Source: Candidatus Vagococcus giribetii
GTDB taxonomy: Bacteria > Bacillota > Bacilli > Lactobacillales > Vagococcaceae
Direction: 5' to 3'
DNA: 64,000 nt
Assembly (NCBI RefSeq): GCF_017316185.1
Contig: NZ_JAFLVX010000018.1
Coordinates: 124,001 to 188,000, forward strand
The notes under the pieces are model-generated. The model did not search any database. It saw nothing but the letters and a program-made list of their open reading frames with translations, and was not told the DNA's origin. Position numbers and translations under genes: made by a program. Shown here one piece after another: positions 56,970 to 63,754 of this stretch. Within the stretch, counting starts at the first letter, position 1. Each line of letters opens with the position of its first letter.

Positions 56970-57572
56970 TTACTCTTGCTCCTGTTTAATCCAGTTGATG
57001 TGTTTTTTATGCTTATTTTCGAATCGCTCTACTTTATGGCGGTTCCCACAAATTTTCATAGAACACCACTTTCTTCGACCTGTTTGGTTAATAAAAAGTA
57101 ATGGACAGTCCTTATTAGCACAAGAACTTAACTTGTTGATGTCTCCAGACTCCACTAATTTAGCTAAAGAGAAATGGATCAGACACTTAATACCAGCAAC
57201 GCCACTATCTACTGGAACGTACAATGGAATTGTATCTACAAACACTAATCTAATTGGATGGGCTAACAAACTATCTTCAATTACTTTTTGTAACGTCGAA
57301 ATCTCTTCCTCTTGTCGAGAAATAGCTGTTAAAAGTAAATATAGCTTATCTCTTAACTCAATAATATCATCAAGACTATCTGTACATTCTAAACAAGTAT
57401 TAAAGATAGAAAGCTGTGTGTTATATTCTAAGTCGTCCATTAACGGTTGCTCGGTCCAATTTTCTAAACTACTGAGAGAATCGATCAGTTCAATGAGTTT
57501 TCCATTTCGAAATAGTTGAGAATTAATAAAATTCAACGCAATATTATTTGTGATATTAGGTAATTCATTCAT
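56970..57572 (-). CDS. CGNR zinc-finger protein (ABATE domain)
   Basis: A 200-residue protein. The N-terminal part (about 1-130) is the ABATE-type helical domain; the C-terminus carries CANKDCPLLFINQTGRRKWCSMKICGNRHKVERF, in which C151, C156, C170 and C175 are the likely zinc ligands and CGNR is the name-giving motif. Such proteins are thought to act as stress-linked transcription regulators, binding DNA through the finger. AAAGGAGACG is the ribosome site. A long plus-strand frame over the same DNA is its shadow. Confidence 0.85.
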   Translation of the reverse strand: MNELPNITNNIALNFINSQLFRNGKLIELIDSLSSLENWTEQPLMDDLEYNTQLSIFNTCLECTDSLDDIIELRDKLYLLLTAISRQEEEISTLQKVIEDSLLAHPIRLVFVDTIPLYVPVDSGVAGIKCLIHFSLAKLVESGDINKLSSCANKDCPLLFINQTGRRKWCSMKICGNRHKVERFENKHKKHINWIKQEQE

Positions 57573-57720
57573 CCAGTTCGTCTCCTTTAATATACAAAAG
57601 TTTTCTCTATTATAGCATAATTTTAACCCTAATAAGAACTAAATAGAGGTTAGTTTTCAATGAACTAACCTCTAACAATTAAAACGATAGGTTAAAACAT
57701 CAAAAAAACTATGAGATTTA

Positions 57721-58236
57721 CTAATGTAAAAAAATCTCATAGTGCTCTATTTTTCTTTTATTTAAAGTAATGACTTGTTTTAACTCGCCCTTATTTTGAC
57801 GAATAATGTGTCTTGAGACTGTATTTGTTTCATCACATGTCAACAAGCAGTGAGATAAGCCTACTTCATTTTTGGCGTATGTTAAAGCTAGTTTTAACCC
57901 TTGATTAGCATACCCTTTACCTCTATCACTCGGCCTGATAGAATAGCCGATATGTCCACCCTCTAATTCATGATAAGGCAATAACCTATAGCGACAATCA
58001 ATGCATCCGACTAAATGATGGTCCTTATTAACAATAAACCACTGTTTTGTTTTTACTTGATTTTTATTCGGTTTATTAAAAAGAGCTATAACTTTCCTTT
58101 TCCAATCTCTAATAGTCATCGCACTTGTTAAGCCGTTACTTCCATGAATAATTTCTTTATTTTTTAAGAATTCTCTTTTAAATAGAGCTATTTCTTTCTC
58201 TGGTACCTCATCTACTAGGACTAATTCGATCTCTAT
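57721..58236 (-). CDS. GNAT family acetyltransferase with an apparent ATA start
   Basis: The frame from the only ATG (58119) gives 132 residues, but the GNAT-like N-terminal strand and helix (EIELVLVDEVPEKEIALFKREFL...) continue in frame upstream with no canonical start back to a stop codon. GGGGAG sits eight bases before ATA at 58236, exactly where a start is expected. The 171-residue product has the acetyl-CoA motif RPSDRGKGYANQGLKLAL and a GNAT C-terminus. Either AUA initiates, or the start was mutated from ATG, or translation begins at 58119 and the domain is truncated. It is 17 bases after the VanZ-like gene and likely in the same transcript. Confidence 0.65.
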   Translation of the reverse strand: MEIELVLVDEVPEKEIALFKREFLKNKEIIHGSNGLTSAMTIRDWKRKVIALFNKPNKNQVKTKQWFIVNKDHHLVGCIDCRYRLLPYHELEGGHIGYSIRPSDRGKGYANQGLKLALTYAKNEVGLSHCLLTCDETNTVSRHIIRQNKGELKQVITLNKRKIEHYEIFLH

Positions 58237-58253
58237 TGTGATCTCTCCCCTCT

Positions 58254-58850
58254 CTAACTTATAAAACTAGCAACTACTACTAAAACAATATACATCTTAG
58301 GTTCAAAAGATAAGAAACGGCTTGATTGAAACAGATTAATCGGTGTTATTTGTTTCAAGATTAATCTTGAAAATAGTTTATATATAAGCCAACCTATCAC
58401 TGCTCCTAGAGTATTCATGATTAAGTCATTCACATCTGTTGCTCTACTTCTAACAAATAATTGACTTATTTCAATCAGTAGCGACACATAAAAGCCGTAG
58501 CGGACTGTTTGTTTAAAGTCATCATATTTCGTCCACATTAAAGGTAAGATGATTCCTAGTGGGATAAACATCACTATGTTCAAGTAATCCGATATCCCCA
58601 CACCACCAATAAAAGGAATCAAGTTAATATTTGGATCGAATATAGTCCCCTGAACGTTTAGAACCCTTTGCCAATTTGATAGACTAGGAAAACCAACAAC
58701 CTCTTTAAACATAATAAATAAATAGATAGTAAACAAGTAACCTATCACATAATGAGTCTTTTCTTTGTATTTCATAACTTTCTCAAATAATTGCTGTTGT
58801 CTGTAATAATAATAGGTTAACACCATAAAAGCTATTATGACACTTATCAT
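58254..58850 (-). CDS. VanZ-like membrane protein
   Basis: A 198-residue protein with about five helices (1-18, 32-50, 88-105, 118-134 and 145-168, plus a C-terminal hydrophobic end). The VanZ signature region is DPNINLIPF...DYLNIVMFIPLGIILPL, followed by ...SLLIEISQLFV.RATDVNDLIMNTLGAVIG. VanZ members give low-level teicoplanin resistance or sit near wall genes; the function is unknown. AAGGAGGTG is a perfect ribosome site, but it is enclosed in a 14-base inverted repeat. Confidence 0.85.
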   Translation of the reverse strand: MISVIIAFMVLTYYYYRQQQLFEKVMKYKEKTHYVIGYLFTIYLFIMFKEVVGFPSLSNWQRVLNVQGTIFDPNINLIPFIGGVGISDYLNIVMFIPLGIILPLMWTKYDDFKQTVRYGFYVSLLIEISQLFVRSRATDVNDLIMNTLGAVIGWLIYKLFSRLILKQITPINLFQSSRFLSFEPKMYIVLVVVASFIS

Positions 58851-58855
58851 AAAAA

Positions 58856-58888
58856 CACCTCCTTAGATACATTATATCTAAGGAGGTG
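58856..58888 (-). promoter_or_regulatory. Inverted repeat enclosing the VanZ ribosome site and a TATAAT
   Basis: On the minus strand CACCTCCTTAGATA is followed by a 5-base loop and its exact complement TATCTAAGGAGGTG, then TTTTT and the ATG. The ribosome site AAGGAGGTG is in the 3' arm, and TATAAT (58871-58876) spans the loop. If transcription starts from that -10 the hairpin is not in the RNA; if it comes from upstream, the RNA would hide its ribosome site and possibly terminate. Confidence 0.65.
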
Positions 58889-58942
58889 CCTCAAAATAAA
58901 TAGGGCTTTGGTTGTGTTTAGGTTTACATAATAAAATTATAT

Positions 58943-59896
58943 CTACCTATTTACAGAAGTACCTACTCTGTTCATAGTATGTCTTAATCCTCTAATAGCA
59001 ATTGAGATAGCGTAGATATTTTCAACTGGGGCTAAACCACTATAGCCTGCATCACCAATATGTTGAATGTCCACACCACAAATTTTATTTCTAATAGCTA
59101 ATTGTTTCACTGTTTCTTCATCGGCACTTTCTTGGCTTGTTCCAATTGCCGACATAGATAGCGCCCCGTTTTTCCTAATATACTTCACTGCATCTCTAAC
59201 ATCTTCATCCGTTACACCTGGAATAGTCCCAACTGCTGGAAGTAATACAATGTCAGCACCTGCTTCAACAAAAGACTCGATAGCTGTCATATTAACAACC
59301 TCTTCGTCAACTCCGGCTCCGTGCATTTTTCCTGCAATAATCAGTCCAAAAAAGTGTTGCTTAGCTAATTTGATGGCATCAGCTATTTTTTTATTACTAA
59401 CTCCAGTCCCAGGGTTTCCTGTTAAACAGATAAAATCAACACCTAATTTTTGTGCTTCTTGTAGGGTTTCTTTACTACATTTCCGACCTTCTGAAATGTT
59501 AGTAAGGGGTTGATTCATTAAAGACTCGCTATCCACGGGTTCTAAATTAATCCCAATAGGACGTCCTGTTAAATGTTTTAGTTGATCAATTGGGTTCTTC
59601 CTTAAACCAGTGGGATTATTAACATCTTCTAGAATTTCTTGTAAATTCGCACTTCCTGGTAATCCCATAACAACAGGATTAAACACATCAAAGCCATTTA
59701 ATAGAATCAAATCAGCTCCGTAAGCACTTGCTAATTCTGCATTTGTAATATCCCCAGCGACTGATTGAGAAATAGCCACATTCTCTGAACAGATGATTCT
59801 ACCTTCTGATGCTTTAATGGCTTGTTTTAAATCCATAGGAGTCATCTTTTTAATTTCACTTGCTGTACAACTTAGTAATCTTTTCACCATTATCAT
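58943..59896 (-). CDS. BtpA/PEP phosphonomutase-like TIM-barrel protein
   Basis: A 317-residue protein with TIM-barrel repeats: ADLILLNGFDVF near 58, FICLTGNPGTGVS near 155, IAGKMHGAG near 190, AGADIVLLPAVGTIPGV near 215 and AIGTSQESADEETV near 250. This fits proteins annotated as PEP phosphonomutase-like or DUF7916; the catalytic function is unknown. It is the last gene of the trpXYZ-like operon, 70 bases after the ATPase gene, so it may use or sense a product linked to tryptophan. GGGAGCC is the ribosome site. Confidence 0.75.
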   Translation of the reverse strand: MIMVKRLLSCTASEIKKMTPMDLKQAIKASEGRIICSENVAISQSVAGDITNAELASAYGADLILLNGFDVFNPVVMGLPGSANLQEILEDVNNPTGLRKNPIDQLKHLTGRPIGINLEPVDSESLMNQPLTNISEGRKCSKETLQEAQKLGVDFICLTGNPGTGVSNKKIADAIKLAKQHFFGLIIAGKMHGAGVDEEVVNMTAIESFVEAGADIVLLPAVGTIPGVTDEDVRDAVKYIRKNGALSMSAIGTSQESADEETVKQLAIRNKICGVDIQHIGDAGYSGLAPVENIYAISIAIRGLRHTMNRVGTSVNR

Positions 59897-59966
59897 TAAG
59901 GCTCCCTTGCTTTTATTTACTCTAATTATATTAGATATCTATAAAATCTGCTAGAGCTTGTTTCTA

Positions 59967-60716
59967 TTAATTAAAGAAATTTAACACATCCTGCATAGTT
60001 AACTCTTTCTTTTGATCCTTTGGAATATCATAAACGATTTGACCTGCTTCAAGAACAATCAAACGATTACCATAAGTCAAGGCGTCTTCCATACGGTGAG
60101 TAATCATTAAGCAACTCAGCTGATTTTCACTAACGATTTTTTGGGTTAGTGTCATTATTTGTTGGGCTGTTTTAGGATCAAGAGCAGCTGTATGCTCATC
60201 AAGTAAAAGTAAATCCGGCTTTTGGATAGTGGACATTAGTAGACTTAATGCCTGACGTTGGCCTCCTGATAAACTACCTGTTGGTGTATCAAGATGGTTT
60301 TCTAGTCCGTTGCCAATGGTTTGGCATAATTGATAAAATGACTCTTTTTGCTCTTTTAATTTTCTAAAAGCCAGCCCTCTTTTTTGTCCTCTTTTACTAG
60401 CTAAAAGTAAGTTTTCAGCAACAGTCATTCTTGGAGCTGTCCCTAATTTTGGATCCTGAAACACGCGACCAATAAAGTTGGCACGTTTTTCTTCAGATAA
60501 GTGATTAATAGATTTATCATCAAGTAACACATTCCCTGACGTTAACTTCATATTCCCACTAATCACATTAAACAAAGTAGATTTCCCTGCACCATTACCA
60601 CCAAGTATCGTAATAAAATCGCCTTTATTAATCGTTAAATTCAGGTTATTCATAATCAGACGCTCTGAGTCAGTCTTTTTGATACCATTTTGAATACTTA
60701 TAATGCCTTCACTCAT
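59967..60716 (-). CDS. ABC transporter ATP-binding protein, TrpZ-like
   Basis: A 249-residue ATPase. Walker A GGNGAGKST is near 38-46, the signature LSGGQRQALSLLM near 148, Walker B LLLLDEHTAALD near 168 (His where most have Pro) and the H-loop MITHR near 203. It overlaps the permease gene by four bases. It belongs to the branched-type ABC systems named TrpXYZ by their predicted tryptophan specificity. Confidence 0.88.
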   Translation of the reverse strand: MSEGIISIQNGIKKTDSERLIMNNLNLTINKGDFITILGGNGAGKSTLFNVISGNMKLTSGNVLLDDKSINHLSEEKRANFIGRVFQDPKLGTAPRMTVAENLLLASKRGQKRGLAFRKLKEQKESFYQLCQTIGNGLENHLDTPTGSLSGGQRQALSLLMSTIQKPDLLLLDEHTAALDPKTAQQIMTLTQKIVSENQLSCLMITHRMEDALTYGNRLIVLEAGQIVYDIPKDQKKELTMQDVLNFFN

Positions 60717-61591
60717 TTTATTTCCCCCTTACGTGCTGGTAATAACTTGTTCTTGAACTGCGGAATCATTAAACAAATTCCTAAAATCACTGATGAGTAG
60801 ATTTTTAAATAAGTGGTATCTAGCTTTAATTGAATGACTAATAAGATTAACAACTGATACAACACACTTCCGACCACAATTGCAATTAAGCGTTCAAAGA
60901 GCGTTAATTCACCAAAGAGTAGTTCACCTAAGATAATAGAGGCAAGACCGATAACAATTACGCCTATTCCTTTGTTCACATCTGCATAACCTTCACTTTG
61001 AGAAATTAAAGCGCCAGATAAAGCAATAATCCCATTTGAAATAGTTAATCCAAGTATTTTCATACGGTCTGTATGAATACCGAATGATTTAGCCATACTT
61101 TCATTATCTCCTGTAGCAATATAAGCTTGACCTAAATCTGTGTTTAAAAAGAGAATGATACCTCCAATCACTATGACTAAAATAAGAAATGAGATAATAA
61201 TTTTATCGTAGTTAGGTGGTAGATTTAAAAAGTTTAACACGTCAAAGAGCTTCTTTTGATTTAGCAGAGATAAGTTAGGTGACTTCATAACAAAAAGCAT
61301 AACGGAGTTAAGTCCACTCATCACAAGAATCCCTGACAAGATAATAGGTATTTTTCCTTTTGTGAAAAGTAAACCTGTCACAAGACCTGCTGCCATACCA
61401 GCTAATACACCTAAAAGTGTTGCCAGAATAGGTGACATACCGTGAGTAATAGCCGTCACACAGACAGCTCCTCCTAATGGAAAACTACCTTCTGTTGTTA
61501 AATCTGGAAAATCTAATATTCTAAAGGTTAGGAAAATCCCTAAGCCCAGTACTGCCCATAAAAACCCTTGTGCAATGGTTGAAATAATCAT
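60713..61591 (-). CDS. ABC transporter permease, TrpY-like
   Basis: A 292-residue permease of the LivH/BPD_transp_2 type, with about nine predicted helices. The segments FLTFRILDFPDLTTEGSFPLG near 20-40 and GIVIIGLASIILGELLF near 225 are typical. Start and stop overlap its neighbours by four bases on both sides (ATGA), so trpX, trpY and trpZ-like genes are translationally coupled. Confidence 0.88.
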   Translation of the reverse strand: MIISTIAQGFLWAVLGLGIFLTFRILDFPDLTTEGSFPLGGAVCVTAITHGMSPILATLLGVLAGMAAGLVTGLLFTKGKIPIILSGILVMSGLNSVMLFVMKSPNLSLLNQKKLFDVLNFLNLPPNYDKIIISFLILVIVIGGIILFLNTDLGQAYIATGDNESMAKSFGIHTDRMKILGLTISNGIIALSGALISQSEGYADVNKGIGVIVIGLASIILGELLFGELTLFERLIAIVVGSVLYQLLILLVIQLKLDTTYLKIYSSVILGICLMIPQFKNKLLPARKGEIK

Positions 61592-62598
61592 TTACTTTCT
61601 CCTCCTACTATTTTGGCTTGTTTCACTAAGTCACTTGTTAATGTAATACCAAAATTGTCTGCTTGTTTTTTATTGATAATGATATCACCTGTTTCAAATG
61701 TATAGATAGGAGTTGTTGCTGGTTGACTCTTTCCTGTTAACACATCTGCTACCATTTTTCCGGTTTGAACACCTAGCTCATATTGATTAATTCCTACAGT
61801 TGCTAGGCCTCCTTGTTCAACCATTGTATCAACTGACGGAATCACTGGAATGTGGTGTTGATTCGCTACATCTACAATCGTTTGCATCGCATTAGCCATT
61901 GTGTTATCTGTTGGAACATACACAAAATCTACTTCTCTAGCCATTACTTGCATCATCTGAGAAATTTCATTTGTCGATGGAACAGGATATTTTCTTACTT
62001 CATATCCTGAGCGACTAGCCTCTTCTGAAATCTTTTTTACTTGGTAGGCGGAGTTATCTTCAGCTGAAGAGTATAAAATCCCCATCATTTTCTTTTCAGG
62101 TAGTAATTGTTTAACAAGTTCCATCTGTGCTTTAACAGGTGCTTGATCACTTACACCAGTGACGTTCCCACCTGGACGCTCATTACTAGTGACTAATCCC
62201 GCACTTTGAGGGTCACTTATAGCTCCTAAAATAATCGGCGTTGTTTGAGTTTGATTGGCTAAGGCTTGAGCAGCAGGTGTCGCAATCCCGACTAATACAT
62301 CTGATTTTTCGTTTATCAAGTGCTGGCTCATACTAGTTAGTTTACTTTGATCAGCTTGTCCGTTTTGGAAGACTAGACGAACAGTTTCTCCATCTTTAAA
62401 TCCTTCTTTGGCTAAAGCATCAACCATTCCCTTATAAATGTCATCAAGAGCAGGGTGACTCACATATTGTAAAATTCCTACTGTGGGTATTTCTTGTTTC
62501 TTGTCACTCTGGCTTTGACTAGAGATATCTTTTATAAAACTAACACCTATGACCATTCCTATTACTGCAATAGCAGCCATTAATCGTTTATTTTTCAT
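61588..62598 (-). CDS. ABC transporter substrate-binding protein, TrpX-like
   Basis: A 336-residue periplasmic-type binding protein (PF04392 style). Residues 5-22 are a signal or anchor helix; no lipobox Cys is present, so it would be anchored by an uncleaved helix or released. The body contains TVGILQYVSHPALDDIYKG near 35 and NVTGVSDQAPVKAQ near 145. The ATG at 62598 is eight bases after AGGAGG; ATG 62604 is only two bases away. It is the first gene after the leader with the Trp codons. Confidence 0.87.
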   Translation of the reverse strand: MKNKRLMAAIAVIGMVIGVSFIKDISSQSQSDKKQEIPTVGILQYVSHPALDDIYKGMVDALAKEGFKDGETVRLVFQNGQADQSKLTSMSQHLINEKSDVLVGIATPAAQALANQTQTTPIILGAISDPQSAGLVTSNERPGGNVTGVSDQAPVKAQMELVKQLLPEKKMMGILYSSAEDNSAYQVKKISEEASRSGYEVRKYPVPSTNEISQMMQVMAREVDFVYVPTDNTMANAMQTIVDVANQHHIPVIPSVDTMVEQGGLATVGINQYELGVQTGKMVADVLTGKSQPATTPIYTFETGDIIINKKQADNFGITLTSDLVKQAKIVGGESK

Positions 62599-62619
62599 TT
62601 TCATTTCCTCCTAATAAAT

Positions 62620-62659
62620 AAAAAAATAAGCACAAACCAAAATACAATGGTTTGTGCTT
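62620..62659 (-). terminator. Leader hairpin 3: terminator just before trpX
   Basis: On the minus strand AAGCACAAACC pairs with GGTTTGTGCTT around a 10-base loop, followed by a T7 tract. It lies about 15 bases before the trpX ribosome site. Confidence 0.9.
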
Positions 62660-62672
62660 ATTCTATGTCTAG

Positions 62673-62700
62673 AAAAACAAAAACCGCATTATCTATGCGG
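62673..62700 (-). terminator. Leader hairpin 2: CCGCAT/ATGCGG with T tract
   Basis: CCGCAT-AGATA-ATGCGG on the minus strand is followed by T5-G-T5. Bases in its 5' arm and loop (minus CATAGATA, 62690-62697) can pair with TATCTATG (62722-62729) instead, which would dissolve it. Confidence 0.85.
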
Positions 62701-62749
62701 TGGAATTCATTTCTTACCTGACATAGATACATTCTTTTAGAAAATTTCT

Positions 62750-62790
62750 AAAAAGTCGTATCCACGCCAAAAAGTTAGCCTAAATACAAC
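62750..62790 (-). terminator. Leader hairpin 1, starting at the leader ORF stop codon
   Basis: GTTGTAT pairs with ATACGAC (one G-T) and, inside, GCTAA pairs with TTGGC; TTTTT follows. The same GCTAA can pair upstream with the TTGGC that spans Trp codon 21, so the two helices are exclusive. Confidence 0.65.
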
Positions 62791-62861
62791 TACCTACGCC
62801 AAGTTTGCCATGAAAATGTATTAATTTGTTTGTGTGATTTATATTGCAGTTGTTCTTTCAT
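62790..62861 (-). CDS. Trp-codon leader peptide of the transporter operon
   Basis: A 23-codon ORF on the minus strand: ATG at 62861-62859, stop TAG at 62792-62790. It begins MKEQLQYKSHK and ends SWQTWRR, with Trp codons at 18 and 21 directly before the end. AGAGGG lies six bases before the ATG. Two Trp in 23 codons, both at the end and beside exclusive RNA helices before a predicted tryptophan transporter, fit a regulatory leader peptide. Ribosome stalling could signal low charged tRNA-Trp or, as with TnaC, free tryptophan; the direction of control is not settled by sequence. Confidence 0.72.
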   Translation of the reverse strand: MKEQLQYKSHKQINTFSWQTWRR

Positions 62862-62894
62862 GACAATCCCTCTTTCTCGTTTGTAATTGTATTT

Positions 62895-62923
62895 ATCCTA
62901 CACCTATATGTTTTGCCTGTCAA
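62895..62923 (-). promoter_or_regulatory. Promoter of the Trp leader operon
   Basis: On the minus strand a perfect TTGACA (62918-62923) is 17 bases from TAGGAT (62895-62900). It lies between the end of the upstream gene (stop at 62929) and the leader ORF. Confidence 0.82.
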
Positions 62924-62928
62924 CTATG

Positions 62929-63570
62929 TTATTCAAAAAATACTTCTGATGTGTGAGTCACATCTCCTGAACTAGTCGTACCATCTTCACTAGGTACACC
63001 TTCTTGATTATCTGTTTTAGGCGCTTCTTCTTGTTTTCGAATTGGTTTTTTACGCTCAATTTTCGGATGAATGATTTGGTTCACTTCATTAATAACTTCC
63101 TCATAACCACCTTCTAATTGATTAAAGCTATAACGACCTAATTCTTTACCATTCTCAACAACTATAAAGGTGTTTTTATCCTTGATACCTAGATTTTTAA
63201 TCACTTTTGAGCTGTCGTAAATTGGTTGGTAAATATAGACTGTTTTTGGCAAGCCTTCAATAGTTGATTTCTCGTTAAACATCTTTTTAATATCATTAAA
63301 TCCTTTATTATCTACTGGATCGACAATTCCGATAATGACTTGCTCTTTACTTGTCATTAATTTGGTTAGCTCATCTTCCTGAATACTCTTAAATTGCTTA
63401 TTTTTATATGTTGTTTTAGCAACTGATTCAATTTGTTGTTCTCTAATCGTGCCTCGGTACACCGCAATAAACAGATTCATTGTAATGATTGCTATCAGTA
63501 TGGCAATCAAACATCCGATTACTTTTTTATTTTTTAGAAGGACTAAAAGTTCATCTAATAGGTTACTCAT
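62929..63570 (-). CDS. Membrane-anchored protein with a thioredoxin-like fold, function unknown
   Basis: A 213-residue protein. A membrane helix at about 17-37 is followed by an outside domain (about 55-165) with EQVIIGIVDPVDNKGFNDIKKMF...KTVYIYQPIYDSSKVIKNLGIKDKNTFIVVENGKELGRYSFNQLEGGYEEV, which has thioredoxin-like strand order but no CxxC. A Ser/Thr/Glu-rich disordered tail ends it. It resembles bacteriocin-accessory-type thioredoxin-like proteins. It stands alone upstream of the Trp leader. Confidence 0.65.
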   Translation of the reverse strand: MSNLLDELLVLLKNKKVIGCLIAILIAIITMNLFIAVYRGTIREQQIESVAKTTYKNKQFKSIQEDELTKLMTSKEQVIIGIVDPVDNKGFNDIKKMFNEKSTIEGLPKTVYIYQPIYDSSKVIKNLGIKDKNTFIVVENGKELGRYSFNQLEGGYEEVINEVNQIIHPKIERKKPIRKQEEAPKTDNQEGVPSEDGTTSSGDVTHTSEVFFE

Positions 63571-63754
63571 TTCAAAACCACCTTAACTTCTTAATGGACC
63601 AATTATAACCTAAAAGCAATTAATTGAGAATAGAAAGTCTAGGATATTCTTAAATCAACAGTCTTCAGACCTTTTCCTCTATATTTTTAAGGCTAATTAG
63701 TATATAATGTTATAATTGTAAAGCAATCAAAAAATGATTAGGAGTGTACTTATT

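Larger units (their letters stand above)
62605..62861 (-). promoter_or_regulatory. Attenuator-type leader of the trpXYZ-like operon
   Basis: About 260 bases between the leader ORF start and trpX hold a short ORF with two Trp codons, three terminator-like hairpins and at least two sets of competing helices (see separate entries). No T-box motif is present on the minus strand. The arrangement suggests that translation of the leader sets whether RNA polymerase passes into the transporter genes. Confidence 0.75.

Noticed and set aside
56962-57519. Long plus-strand reading frame of 185 codons
   Set aside because: It is antisense to the CGNR zinc-finger gene, whose motif and ribosome site are convincing; the plus frame lacks both.
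59067-59513. Plus-strand frame of 148 codons
   Set aside because: It is the shadow of the BtpA-like gene on the opposite strand and has no ribosome site.
62673-62712. Possible T-box (GGTGGAATTC) in the trp leader
   Set aside because: It occurs only on the plus strand, opposite to the operon, and lacks ACCGCG; no T-box is supported.
62737-62752. CodY-box-like AATTTTCTAAAA in the Trp leader
   Set aside because: It has about four mismatches to the 15-base consensus and is equally explained by an AT-rich hairpin.
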